Shown in pieces: positions 10,880 to 21,536 of a stretch of 64,000 nucleotides of DNA. Position 1 is the stretch's first letter; the number at the start of each line of letters is the position of its first letter. The notes under the pieces were generated by a model. The model did no database searches. It saw only the letters and a list, made by a program, of their open reading frames with translations, and was not told the origin of the DNA. The position numbers and the translations under genes are program-made. Origin of the DNA: Diphasiastrum complanatum (taxonomy: Eukaryota; Streptophyta; Lycopodiopsida; Lycopodiales; Lycopodiaceae); contig CM055094.1 in the NCBI GenBank assembly GCA_029204225.1, positions 19,721,202-19,785,201 of the forward strand, in the 5' to 3' direction.

Positions 10880-12068
10880 ATGATGGAGTTGCAACTGAAT
10901 TCGGTGGAATAATCTAGGAATCCACAACTATGTCATTAGCTATGGTGATAACTGCAGCATCTATGGCCCATGCGTCGGTGATGATTGTTGTTGTGATGTC
11001 ATATATGATGAGGAGCTCATGTCTTGTGATTCTTTTGACCCAAATGTATTTTGTGGAGATTGTGTGGCTGCTTTCTTGGATCTGGGCTTGTGTAGGAGTT
11101 TCTCGCCTTCAGACTCCATATCATCTGAGTCTGTTTCATCTGATGAAGGATGTCGCTTCGCTTGTAGCATAGTCCTTTGCTTGGATTGTTATGTTGGTGG
11201 TGGCTGGACCAGTGTGGTGGTGTCTTCATGTTGAGCAGAAGACTCTTCAGCAGAATGATCCTTCACCTGTGACAAAGAGAACATGGGTGCCTTTCTCGAT
11301 GTAAGGTTCGCTAGGCTGGCCTTTTGGTGCTTGGTAGTTGGCCCTTGTTAAGAGGAGGAACTCTTCCTCTTTTGAGAAGCCGGTTGCATGGAATCTATTG
11401 CATTAGGCCTAGAAGTATAATTTGTCTTCTTGGCTGGTTTTGAGGGAGTCTCCTAAGCTTTTATTAGCCAGCATCAACTAGTCTCAAACTCGAGGTCGGT
11501 GGCTCAACTCCTGCAAAGTGACATCTAGAGAATTTGATATAGATTGGCTTCAATTGAGAGTTCTAGAAAAGAGATTGAGAGGTTTGCTTGTTCTTGATAT
11601 AGTCATGGAGGCAGTTGGAAGCAAACTGGGCCCAGTCATGGTTCTGATTGTGTGGTCTAGAATCTGCCATCATGTGGAATAGTTTCATGGGGATAGGCAT
11701 GATCTTAGACCTATAACGTTGTGTATATTTCGTCAGATAGGTGCATACAGTAGCTAAAGGCTTATCATTTATGAACTCGATATGGTAACCAACGTTGTTT
11801 TTCCATTTGTCCACTGAGGGGTCTATGTACTTGAAGTATGTTATGGATTCAATTTTTTTTAGGGTCCTACTGACTGTGTTTGGTCCCCTAGGGAAGCCAA
11901 ATGTATTGAGGTCAGCTCCAGAAATAAGGATCTCACTTATTAACTAGGGTTAGGGTTGCCTTGGGATCCGCAAACCCTCCAACAGTAATTCTGCTAACTA
12001 AGAGCAGATTTTTTGTCAAATTTGAAATGTGGAAAATCATTGGACAACAACTTGATTTCACCTTTCTG
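10880..12068 (-). pseudogene. X family, copy d (C-terminal/central half)
   Basis: Contains the acidic stretch ETDSDDMESEGEKLL (11170-10961 region) and the central block HDYIKNKQTS (11814-11563), interrupted near 11525-11580 by a short foreign stretch that removes the LLGYLLIDVTLQ end. It continues through GPNTVSRTLKK to the same 160-bp tail as copy b (11910-12068). Apart from that patch it is almost identical to copy b. Broken and without an N-terminal half. Confidence 0.55.
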
Positions 12069-12193
12069 AAATTCGACTCTGAATGTTCTGTCTCACATCT
12101 CTATGGAACATATGCACAAAAGTGAATCAATTTATGCCATGTGATGATAGTGATACATTGTGCACTAGGGAATCACATTGTTGATGAGTTGGA
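12069..12193. repeat. Left remnant of the host repeat split by the LTR element
   Basis: Resembles the reverse complement of 47416-47520 and 57206-57305 (atctctatggaacatatgcac, gcactagggaatcacattgt). The other half resumes at 17765. Together they form the insertion site of the LTR retrotransposon. The last five bases (ttgga, 12189-12193) are one copy of the target-site duplication. Confidence 0.85.
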
Positions 12194-12840
12194 TGTGAAA
12201 AATACAGATCCTAAGTGGATCTAAACTCCAAGATCATTGGCTTGAATGCTTGCACTCCAAACTACATAAGCTAGGAATTGGCAACACATTCTATGCTACC
12301 TAGAATGCAAAGAACTTGATCAAAAAGCATTTATCACAAATGGAAACTTCCATAAACATCAAGTGCGGCCCAAAATAGCATTATACAGTCCATAATACAT
12401 CAGCCTATCACTTTTGGAAAGCACCTAAGATCATACACACAAAGCTTGAACTCAATCACTACACAATGCCAACAATGGAAGGAGAACCCAATAGAAAAAT
12501 CTCTCATTAAGCAAATGAATACAATGGATCTGCTCCAGCCTGTTTCTCCACGGCCTACCTGCTATATATAACTGAGAGAGATGACTCTCTCTCCTCTCTC
12601 TAGACCCTCCTTACCTAAAATATGCCCTATATAGGTAAAATTGGCATATATGTCCAAAATACATGAAAATGGACTCATTTCGAAGGTCTTGAAGTTTGAC
12701 ACTTCTTCATACTGAAAAAATACACTTACTAAAAATATCTAGACCTGTTTCACACGTGTGAAAAGTCAGATCCTAAACTATGTGCCATTTTTAGCAATTT
12801 TGGCCTAAAACTAGACAAGGAAATGTTGACAATTTTCACA
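12194..12840 (-). repeat. 3' LTR of the gag-only element
   Basis: Direct copy of 17118-17764, same length, TG...CA ends, immediately flanked on the left by the target duplication ttgga. Confidence 0.93.
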
Positions 12841-12851
12841 CTCCCTCTTCA
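12841..12851 (-). promoter_or_regulatory. Polypurine tract
   Basis: The minus strand reads GAAGAGGGAG directly before the 3' LTR, the expected place and composition for plus-strand priming. Confidence 0.8.
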
Positions 12852-12853
12852 AC

Positions 12854-15800
12854 TTAACTTGCTAGTTTTACAACACTACTTTGTTCCAACTTAAGAATGA
12901 TCTCCATCATCAGAATAGATCTCTTCTCAAGGATCCTAATATGTACAAAATAGGACACAACATAATTGATATAGATAATAGTGTCCATATAGGATGCTTC
13001 ACTATTTCTTACATCAATTTTACATAGAATCATAAAAATGGTACATGTAAAAGAACATAGAATCTCAATTAATGAATTCCTCCATGTATCCATCTCTGGT
13101 TTCTCTGTAAAATAGCAGCAAACAAGTTGTAAATGAAAGTGATCAACAAGTGTTTGCATGCCTCCTCCACATTTCACTATACATATAGTGAATGCAACAT
13201 GTATCTCCATGAATGAACTTCCATCACCACCTTGCCTTTGTAGATCTTCAATCCATGAAAGCCTTTGAGTGAATGAATGCCAAAAAGATGTGTTCCCTAC
13301 TCCATTTGAATGACCAAAACCTGAACTTGAAATACTTGAAGTACCTCCACAAGATTTGCACACAACGCTTGATCCTACAATGTCAACAAGTTGCCAATTT
13401 GCCAACACTAGAATACTAGATCTTGAACTTTGTTCAAAAGAAAACATATTGACCACTTCAATACCTTTCAAGATCTGAATGAATTCATGTACTTGATCAT
13501 ACAAACCAGCAATGATAACTATTCCATCTCCAAGATCCAAAGGATGCAAAACTATGGAACTAGTTTTATTGAAATTTGACAATTTCAACACATTGACATA
13601 ACAATGTTCATACATGAGATTAGGCAAGTGAGGTAGAGTAAGAAGACACTTCCTTGCAGCTCCAAAGACCTTACTTGAACCTTCAAGAACCTGTAAAAAC
13701 AGATCCAAAATGCCTTGACCATTTGTCTCTTCTTTGATGCTTTTCACTAGCTTCGAATTGCCACTTGTCTCTTGGTGTTGATGAAGCAATCCAAGATCAA
13801 CCTCTTGATCTTCCAATAAGACATCAAAGATCTTGCATATGTGAACATCTTCAGATCTGAAACTCTGAAGATATTCCCTCTCAAACACATGATTAAGATC
13901 CCACAAGATCTCATCAATGCTCAAATTTGACCCTTCACTATAGTTAGTGAAAACAATGCCACCATCATAAACCAAAAGATAGATTCCAACATTTCCATTT
14001 AACATGAAGTAGAGTAGGTGAAGATGAGTATCAAACCTAATCAAAACAGCCCTCTTGAGTTCATAACAAACCTCAATAAGCTCACCAATGATATCTCCCT
14101 TGCCTTGAAGAAGTTGCCACTTGAGTTGCTCCATGTAGTCTTCTTCAACCAACCTTTTGCCATCTTGACCATGAATGAACAATCCACCACAATCATAGAA
14201 TGCTTTGAGTTGATGAAGAGATGTTAGATCCATGCTTTGGATCTTCCCAAGAACCACTCTTCCATTGCCCTTTCCTTCACAAGACTCCCTCTTAATGCTA
14301 GCACCACAAAAGTTAGAAACCTCCCTCTTGATAGTTGCACCATAAGAAGTAGAAGACTCTTGAATATTAGAAGCCAAGAAAAGAATCCTTAGTACCTTCA
14401 ACATAAGAGTGATTGAAGTACTCTCTCTTTTCAAACATGAACTTCTACTCAATGATTTAGGTAATGAGTCATATGATAATGATTCTTCCTCACTATCGTT
14501 CATAAAAACATCATTCAAAGTACATCCTACTTTGAACACTTCACATACTTCTCTTCCTTTTGACTTGTGATCTCCCTCACCAAGTCTCATGATAGAAACC
14601 TTTGATCTACTCTTTTTATGAAGAAATGTGACACCACTTGTTGCACAAATGACTTTATCACAAAAAGATGTAAAAGAACCATTTCCTTCAAGCATGCTCA
14701 AAGCACCATCATCTTTTCCCACATGATTACATACATCAATATGAAAAGAATTAGAAGAACAACCATCTTCTTGCAAAGAATGACACTTAGCATCTCCATA
14801 TTTTTCCATATGAACAAACAAGTCATTAGCAACAATCACTTCCAAAGAAGAATCTTCATCAACTCCATTGATGAAGTTAGCTCCTTCCTTACCTTTTCCA
14901 TTTTTGCACTTGCCATCTAGCACCATTGAAGAACCACCAAGCCTTGGAAGTCCATGAGTAGAAGAGTACAAACATGATGCTAATTTATCTCCACATGACT
15001 CCATATGACTAGTAGGTAACACTAGTGCATCTTCAAGATCCAATGGATCCAAAAAATTGACCATAGATTCACCAAAGCTTGCCAAGTTAGCACAACAATT
15101 ATCATCTCCAAGAAGTACATTAGATCTCAACCTAGATCTAGCATTTTGTTTCTTATGGCATTCATTTGCAAAATGTCCTTTTATCCCACAATAAAAGCAC
15201 TTGAACTTTGACTTATTGTTCTTAGTAGAAGAGGAAGAGGAAGAGTGATCATCATGATCAAAGTTACCACCTTTGGACCATTTCCCTTTGCCTTTACCTT
15301 TGCCCTTGAATTTGCCTTTTGTGAAGAAAGCCTCTTCACCTCCACCTTGCAAGGATGCACCATCAAGCTTTGATTGCAACCTATGTTCTTCAGCCAATAA
15401 GATTTCTTGCAAGTCAACCACACTTGGCAAGACTCTTTGAATGGCAAAACTTTGCACAAGGTTAGCATGTTCATTTAGCAAACCATTCAACATAACTTGG
15501 ACTATTTCACCATCTTTTATGTTCTCATCAATGCATGCTAAATCATCACTTAGGGACTTAACTCTCAAGATAAATGCATGAGCACTTTCACCCTCTCTTT
15601 GCCTACTAGAAAATATTTGTCTCCTTAGGGTCAATACCCTAGATGTGGACTTTGATTCAAAGAGCTTCTTTAAGGCATTCCATGCCTCACTTGCACTTTG
15701 ACACTTTCCAACTTCCTTGAGAAGTTCATTTGTAACATTCATTTTAATGATATGAAGAGCCCTTTTGGCCTTCTTATCAAACCTTTGTTGCTCTTGAAGT

Positions 15801-15946
15801 GTGAGAGGTCTCTCTTCAATTTCTGCAACTATGTCCATGAGTTCATTCAACTCAAGTAAGGACTCCATCCTCACTTTCCAAGTAGAGTAGTTTGATGAAC
15901 TCAACCTTTCACTAGACTCTAGCATGATCCCACCATTGGAAGCCAT
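12854..15946 (-). CDS. gag: Gag-like protein with CCHC zinc knuckle and a long non-pol tail (1030 aa)
   Basis: Residues 1-200 are a copia-type gag: NYSTWKVRMESLLELNELMD near the N-terminus, then the K-F-E-S-K-STSRVLTLRRQIF signature and the LSDDLACIDENI...VMLNGLL helices. A Lys/Gly-rich stretch (KGKFKGKGKGKGK) precedes one zinc knuckle, CFYCGIKGHFANECHK, at about residues 246-261. Gag should coat the element RNA in cytoplasmic particles. The next 760 or so residues are open and acidic/Ser-rich, without any DSGA protease, integrase or RT motif. They include LVDIVGSSVVCKSCGGTSS (CxxC-like) and hydrophobic stretches. The ORF is intact and ends 13 bases before the 3' LTR. The tail is either a fused extra protein or captured sequence kept open; I do not recognise it. 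Confidence 0.85.
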   Translation of the reverse strand: MASNGGIMLESSERLSSSNYSTWKVRMESLLELNELMDIVAEIEERPLTLQEQQRFDKKAKRALHIIKMNVTNELLKEVGKCQSASEAWNALKKLFESKSTSRVLTLRRQIFSSRQREGESAHAFILRVKSLSDDLACIDENIKDGEIVQVMLNGLLNEHANLVQSFAIQRVLPSVVDLQEILLAEEHRLQSKLDGASLQGGGEEAFFTKGKFKGKGKGKGKWSKGGNFDHDDHSSSSSSTKNNKSKFKCFYCGIKGHFANECHKKQNARSRLRSNVLLGDDNCCANLASFGESMVNFLDPLDLEDALVLPTSHMESCGDKLASCLYSSTHGLPRLGGSSMVLDGKCKNGKGKEGANFINGVDEDSSLEVIVANDLFVHMEKYGDAKCHSLQEDGCSSNSFHIDVCNHVGKDDGALSMLEGNGSFTSFCDKVICATSGVTFLHKKSRSKVSIMRLGEGDHKSKGREVCEVFKVGCTLNDVFMNDSEEESLSYDSLPKSLSRSSCLKRESTSITLMLKVLRILFLASNIQESSTSYGATIKREVSNFCGASIKRESCEGKGNGRVVLGKIQSMDLTSLHQLKAFYDCGGLFIHGQDGKRLVEEDYMEQLKWQLLQGKGDIIGELIEVCYELKRAVLIRFDTHLHLLYFMLNGNVGIYLLVYDGGIVFTNYSEGSNLSIDEILWDLNHVFEREYLQSFRSEDVHICKIFDVLLEDQEVDLGLLHQHQETSGNSKLVKSIKEETNGQGILDLFLQVLEGSSKVFGAARKCLLTLPHLPNLMYEHCYVNVLKLSNFNKTSSIVLHPLDLGDGIVIIAGLYDQVHEFIQILKGIEVVNMFSFEQSSRSSILVLANWQLVDIVGSSVVCKSCGGTSSISSSGFGHSNGVGNTSFWHSFTQRLSWIEDLQRQGGDGSSFMEIHVAFTICIVKCGGGMQTLVDHFHLQLVCCYFTEKPEMDTWRNSLIEILCSFTCTIFMILCKIDVRNSEASYMDTIIYINYVVSYFVHIRILEKRSILMMEIILKLEQSSVVKLAS

Positions 15947-17102
15947 GATTCTAATGTTTCTTCAACTTTTAGGTTTTGTCCTAAAGCACTTAGCACTCAC
16001 TTTTCTCTCAACAAATGATAGATAAAGAGATCTATGAAGATTTAGGACCCTAAAACACTTCTATCTTGAACCTAGATGGTTTCCAAGCATAGAAAGGAAG
16101 ATTGAAACACATGCAACACTTTGCACACACTAAGAATGGATTACAAAATCAAACCAACCTGAACACACTCTTGCTTAAGCTCTCAAACTTTCCAGCAAGT
16201 GACCAAATCAAGTTATGGTGTGAAGAGTTACTTGCATTCTTAGAAAATACCCAAAACTAGGATGCCAAGATTACCTAGTAATGAACAAACTTGATCAACA
16301 TATGATCAACACACTAAGATATTGATTCAACCTGTAAAACCACATGTAAACCACACTTCTAAAATTTTATAAACTCCAGCAAGTGATAAATACAAGATTT
16401 AGAGGTGAATGAATGAGCACACTTAGTGAATCACAAGACTAGCTTCACTATCTTGTCAAATCTTGGTGTTTAGATGTAGATCTAAGATCACTTCACATGA
16501 GAATGTTCCTCAACCTGTTAAGAACCTGAAAACACACTTGCATAATGGTTAACACCTTCCAGCAAATGCTCCAATCAAATTACATAAGGAGAGTTACTTA
16601 CATGCTCAACAAAGTACACCAAAATTTATGCCAAAATTGATGACAATCTTTACAATATGCTCTTCACTATGGAGCTTGCAATATGTTCACCCAAAAAGGG
16701 GATCTTTCATCCAAATGGGAGCTTTGCTCAGCCTTTAGGAGAATTACAACTCACTCAAAAGAGCATTTGTCATCCACTTAAGGAGAAGTTTCATCCACTT
16801 AAGGAGAGTGTTCATCCAAGAATGGAGATTGTCAACAATAGGATTGAAAAGAACATTGTTAGTATTGAATATGCACAAGCCTCACAATCACAAATGATTA
16901 GGTGTTATGATCTGATCCAAAATAGTTTCTTTTCAGCCTCTGATCTTCAATAGACCTGAAATATGCTTTTGATCCACAAGTTCAACTCACAAAACAAAGG
17001 TTAGTAAGATTTGATCAACAAAGCAATGCAAAATCATGCTAGAACTTGATCAAACATCCAAATATCACCAAAAATGGAATACTTACTGTAAATAGAAGCC
17101 AA
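15947..17102 (-). other. Long leader between PBS and gag start
   Basis: About 1.16 kb of AT-rich transcribed leader with repeated phrases (catccacttaaggagaa near 16773-16815, and several aacctg(t/a)aaaac(c/a)ac blocks). The plus-strand open stretch at 16657-16953 is antisense to it and unsupported. The leader presumably holds packaging signals. Confidence 0.6.
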
Positions 17103-17117
17103 CCAGCTCTGATACCA
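17103..17117 (-). promoter_or_regulatory. Primer-binding site (initiator-Met tRNA)
   Basis: The minus strand directly after the 5' LTR reads TGGTATCAGAGCTGG. Its first 12 bases are the classic copia PBS complementary to the 3' end of tRNA-iMet. Confidence 0.9.
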
Positions 17118-17764
17118 TGTGAAAAATACAGATCCTAAGTGGATCTAAACTCCAAGATCATTGGCTTGAATGCTTGCACTCCAAACTACATAAGCTAGGA
17201 ATTGGCAACACATTCTATGCTACCTAGAATGCAAAGAACTTGATCAAAAAGCATTTATCACAAATGGAAACTTCCATAAACATCAAGTGCGGCCCAAAAT
17301 AGCATTATACAGTCCATAATACATTAGCCTATCACTTTTGGAAAGCACCTAAGATCATACACACAAAGCTTGAACTCAATCACTACACAATGCCAACAAT
17401 GGAAGGAGAACCCAATAGAAAAATCTCTCATTAAGCAAATGAATACAATGGATCTGCTCCAACCTGTTTCTCCACGGCCTACCTGCTATATATAGCTGAG
17501 AGAGATGACTCTCTCTCCTCTCTCTAGACCCTCCTTACCTAAAATATGCCCTATATAGGTAAAATTGGCATATATGTCCAAAATACATGAAAATGGACTC
17601 ATTTCGAAGGTCTTGAAGTTTGACACTTCTTCATACTGAAAAAATACACTTACTAAAAATATCTAGACCTGTTTCACACGTGTGAAAAGTCAGATCCTAA
17701 ACTATGTGCCATTTTTAGCAATTTTGGCCTAAAACTAGACAAGGAAATGTTGACAATTTTCACA
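17118..17764 (-). repeat. 5' LTR of the gag-only element
   Basis: Starts TG and ends CA. A TATA-like stretch (tatatagcagg on the minus strand, about 17489-17499) is a likely promoter, with CT-rich sequence next to it. It differs from the 3' LTR at three positions I can see (for example acatta/acatca and ctatatatagc/ctatatataac). Confidence 0.93.
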
Positions 17765-18332
17765 TTGGATTCACATTTACATCATGAAGCAAATAGTCTT
17801 GTAAGTTTCATGTTCAAGTGGATCAGAAGCTGGCTCCAATGGATGTTGAGATTAATATATCATGCTATCTCTAGCCTAATAGCCACACACTAGATGTTTG
17901 GATCCAGAAAATATTCACACAAAGGGACATCACACATCAATATTAATCTGCTTTCACCTTTTATTTGGTCGCTTACACATCTCTCCGTGCTTATGCGACA
18001 CAGGAAAAGCTCCCTTCAAACAAACCTGTGAATGTGCCTCTCCTGTGGCCTTAATTTTTCATGCACTGCCTTTGTCTTGGGCAACTAAAATGTGATACAA
18101 TTGTGACCTTTTCTCATGCTTATCTGTCTCCTATTCTTCGAAAAGTAAAATTTGATTGATGTAAGGGGGGTGTGTATAGTATAGACGGCTATGAGTGTAA
18201 AAGGGGCATGGATTATTCTTGACTTTCACATGAATGGAGGGTGGGCTTATTCAAGTCACCTAGAGAATGGTCACAAGTTCTCCTTTAAGGATGGGATGCC
18301 CTATCCATATGCATTAGAGGAGTTCTCAATAT
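17765..18332. repeat. Right remnant of the host repeat, then unassigned sequence
   Basis: 17765 to about 17935 is the reverse complement of 47255-47415 (cactagatgtttggatccag, agcaaatagtcttgtaag). It is the right half of the repeat split by the LTR element, beginning with the second ttgga. From about 17940 to 18332 I see only short open stretches and no recognised gene. Confidence 0.7.
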
Positions 18333-18777
18333 CAAAAAGACCCTTTGTAAAGATACTTTTATTTTTTTTCTTTAGTTTTGACCGTCACCAGGCCCAATCA
18401 AAATGCACAGATTTGAAATATACGTAACGTAGTTCAAATTAACTAAAAAATAAAAATGCAATATAGAAAACTTTGAAATTTGTGTCCGGGCAACATGGAC
18501 GTATCCCATTGGTTTCTTTTTCCTGCCCGACACATGCTAATTTGCCCGACGTCAATATCTCAAGTTAAATTTACTTTACTATGTTGGTTAGTATAATGAA
18601 ATTTTCTAACTATACTAGTTACAGTTATAGAAATATAGTATGTATAGTTACATAAAATATGGTATATGCAGTAATTGTGACTATGTTGGCATTCACATTA
18701 GATTAAATGTGATACGAAAAATTAAAATCAAGTAACATATCAGAGAGATTTTTGGGGCCCAAGCTTGGAAAATAGCA
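18333..18777. repeat. Terminal/5' region of U copy 2
   Basis: Inverted copy of the regions at 3998-4460 and 24871-25330: it starts with cattagaggagttctcaata, then a T-rich run, ccgtcaccaggcccaatc and the AT-rich block up to the ORF-A ATG. Contains cataaaatatgg and similar AT tracts that could serve as a promoter. Confidence 0.65.
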
Positions 18778-19975
18778 ATGGTGAGGAGACCCAGATCTAC
18801 AATCGATTCTGTGATTCTTTACAATGAGAAAGATGAAGCTGATAACTGGAAGCCAACAAAATATACGAAGAACTCATGGGTATTGCTGCATCCATCATCA
18901 AAGGGCAATTTTCGACAAAAGAAAAGAGCAAAAATGACTTACAAATCTTATTGGAAAGCAAAAATTTTGGAGTTTAAGACTACCCCGGGAGGTCAATCGA
19001 TATCAGAAGTCTTAGTGCAACATGTATATATGCATTCAGAAATCAAAGTACATGATATCAATCCTCATGATCATCAAAAATGTAATTTTAAGTATATCAA
19101 AACATATGCACTCTACAACAATCATAGGTGATTTTCTTTATTGATGCTCTTCAGATTATGATTTAAATGCTTCAACATTGTTTTTTTCTTTCAGATTTAT
19201 ATCCATCATGCATAAGTGAATGGGAGCCCGCACAATCACTTGCAGGAACATTAGACGTGATTCACTCTGATCCTGGAAAGCTACAATACAAAGGAAGAAG
19301 TCCAAAGGAACTTGCAGATTGTGGTATCTATTTTTATGAATCTTTATATACGCCACAAACAGATGGAGGTTTTGGCAAGCTCGAAGCAATTCCATTGCCT
19401 AGTTTTCAAAGTGATGAGTGGCCTACTCCTGACAGCATTGTTTCTTAATCCTCGAGATGCAAGCTACTCATTGATATTAAAATGATATGAAGATAAGCAC
19501 AGGCTCCAAAATTGTTCACCTAAGTTGGTTTATCTCATTGCATACATTTGTTGATTTTTTCTCGAGTGCTAGTGTTCGTAGGACACCAACTTTATTTGTT
19601 TGCAAGGATTTATCAGATGAGACTTTGTCAGATCTCATGGATCAAGGCTGGGATAGTAAAACAAATAATGACATAGAATGCAAGATTACAAAGTCCTCAA
19701 TGATCTTTCATTTTCATATCGAAAAGCAAATGCTCAGTCTCACATTTAGCTACCAGAGATACAGGAAAATTGAAGGTACATGGCTACCACTGGATCAAGA
19801 CTTTGAACTAAATGGTCACACAAACCGAATGGAGATAAGCATTATCTACAATGAGGAATATTTGACTATGGTTGAGGTGGAAGAGCACTGGAAGCTTGAT
19901 TTTTTCATAACAGAGCTCATGTTATTACAAACCAATCTACCGACATATTTCAGATTTATCATCAACGGAAGACTC
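18778..19975 (+). pseudogene. ORF-A of the U family, copy 2
   Basis: Exon 1 starts at the ATG (MVRRPRSTIDSVILYN...). Its donor is mutated: aattttaag here against aattgtaag in the other copies. Exon 2 runs 19195 (after ctttcag) to 19975 (before GTAAGT). It is 781 nt, as in copy 4. Damage: GAA to TAA after SIV-S near 19446 and an indel near 19485. This copy keeps the G at PLDQDFELNG that copies 1 and 4 have lost, so it shows the original frame there. The unknown protein has a basic N-terminal exon and a Trp/Asp/Glu-rich second exon. Convergent with the Ulp1 exons at 20345-20686. Confidence 0.6.
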
Positions 19976-20344
19976 GTAAGTACTTTATTTTTATTGCCAT
20001 TTCAAAATAGAACAAAATAGTAGAAAATGTCATCATTTACAATTGCACATTCACTAATATTTGCCATGTCACAGATGCGAAAAAGATAGGAGCTAATAAC
20101 GTGTTGCAAAGATCTACCTACAACAATCACCATTATGGGAGAACAATAGTTTCAAATAAACTTTAGTAAAAATCTATGTATACTCCCTTTCATTCAATAA
20201 ATGAAAGCTCAAGTTGGGCATCTATACATGTATTTTGTGCTCCCAAATTCATAAACTGGAGCAACATTTGATGTATCAATGTATATTTTTCTATGAAGTC
20301 TATACATGTATATTTGTTCTATGCTATCTATATTTTTTCAGATC

Positions 20345-20686
20345 TTAATTTAGTACAACTACATCATCCTTTGCATCGTCATCAATAACGGGAGGCTGAA
20401 GCCTTGCCTGAGCCAGTATAATCAGGATAATTTCTTGTCTAAATTTGTACACCTGGCTTGATGTGTACTCAGGAAGTGTAAACTGCAAAATAGAACATTC
20501 ATGTATTAGTAATGGCCAATAACATCACCAGAATAGAAAACTAATCATGATTCCAAAATAAGAATAAACAGAATTTATTACCTTAGAAATATCAACATCT
20601 TGTTGAAGGATGAACCACTCAAAAAATAGCTTGGCATTGTACAATGTGTACCACCCACAGCTGAATGAATCATTTTGATGGGGTGA
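20345..20686 (-). pseudogene. Ulp1-like protease, last two exons (U copy 2)
   Basis: The Cys exon runs 20686-20582, 35 codons bounded by tgcag and GTAATA: SPHQNDSFSCGWYTLY. The last exon runs 20482-20345 and ends in TAA. Q-x-ND-S-x-C-G is the oxyanion-Gln/catalytic-Cys signature of C48 (Ulp1/SENP) proteases, which process SUMO and are often carried by plant DNA transposons. The upstream exons with the catalytic His/Asp are absent because the sequence changes near 20700 to the H3-like frame on the other strand. It lies tail to tail with ORF-A, 370 bp away. Confidence 0.7.
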
Positions 20687-20699
20687 CTGCACAAGAAAT

Positions 20700-21487
20700 G
20701 ATCTTAGACAGCTGGTTAGATTCACACCCAGTGCTCTTCAGTGCCTTCAAGAGGCTGCTGAAAACTACATTAGCCTTTTTTTTTAGGATTCTTTTTTACT
20801 TGCCATTCATTCCAAGAGGGTTACCATAATGCCCAAGGATTTTCAGCTCCTGATGAGGATGAGGGATAGGTACTATAGGTTACATATATCTCAGCCTACT
20901 GCTCCTAGACCAACTCCTGTAGAAAGGACTGATCGTCCTAGGAAGCAGACAGCCCCCAAGCGTGCTACTAAGAAAGTGAAGCCTAACCCTTCAGATTCTG
21001 TGAAGCCTAACCTGGAATCCATTGTAGATATCGCTACTGTTGATAATGTTGTAAATATAGCTACCTCTATTTTGGATACCCCTTCAATTGTTGTAGATAC
21101 TACACATCCACCACCTCCTCCTCCAAATTTTTATACATATATAGATTCGGATGATTATTTTAAATTTGAGAAAGACATATCCGATTCTATAGATACTATT
21201 GGTACTCCTTTATGCTTTAGACTAGATGAAGTTAATTTTAGTATTAATTTTAGAGTTATAGATTGCTTGGATCTCAAAGTCTGACAGGCTCCTATCAGTG
21301 ATCCTGTGATAGAGTCCGGGCTTACACTCTTGCAATATGCCATTCCAAGACTTTTATCAAATGAGTTGCTGGTGCTGAGTAACTTTCTACTTCAGGCCTT
21401 CAAGGAGAACAATGACACATTGTCACAGTGTCTGACAAGTGGATTCACACCAGCAACAAAGTATCTGCTCATACCTTATCATACAAA
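20700..21487 (+). pseudogene. Histone H3 C-terminal half continuing in frame into the N-terminal part of a Ulp1-like protein
   Basis: In one frame: DLRQLVRF, then SALQCLQEAAENYISLF (20730-20780), then [18 protein letters not shown] and QLLMRMRDR (20787-20864). This matches the H3 alpha-2, loop 2 and alpha-3 core, whose usual form is [47 protein letters not shown], with the same loop-1 spacing as ordinary H3. A TAG (20784-20786) stands where H3 has Glu, next to an expanded T run. After the histone end the frame stays open: a Pro/Lys-rich linker (PRKQTAPKRATKK), a PPPPPP stretch and acidic sequence to a TGA at 21282. It is open again to about 21487, where a GTAAGA donor follows. Ulp1 catalytic exons follow on the same strand. 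The H3 N-terminal half is missing at the junction with U copy 2. Confidence 0.7.
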
Positions 21488-21536
21488 GTAAGATATATTA
21501 AATGCTTCTTGTTGTTTTATACATTAACATTGGAAT

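Larger units (their letters stand above)
12194..17764 (-). mobile_element. Structurally complete non-autonomous LTR retrotransposon with a gag-only ORF
   Basis: Two 647-bp direct repeats (12194-12840 and 17118-17764) begin TGTG and end CACA on the plus strand. They are flanked by the 5-bp duplication ttgga (12189-12193 and 17765-17769). On the minus strand a primer-binding site complementary to initiator-Met tRNA follows the 5' LTR, and a purine tract precedes the 3' LTR. Between them is one long gag ORF and no protease, integrase, reverse transcriptase or RNase H. I count three LTR mismatches by eye, so the insertion is recent. Two empty sites of the same host repeat exist in the window (47414-47418 and 57206-57210), which confirms the borders. 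It must depend on enzymes from another copia element. Confidence 0.95.

Noticed and set aside
16657-16953. 98-codon open frame on the plus strand
   Set aside because: Antisense inside the leader of the LTR element; composition follows short internal repeats; no homologous frame elsewhere in the window.
20781-20786. Reading the T-run and AG before GATTCT as an intron acceptor in the H3 frame
   Set aside because: H3 codons on both sides are continuous with no room for an intron; a Glu-to-stop change plus T-run growth explains it better.
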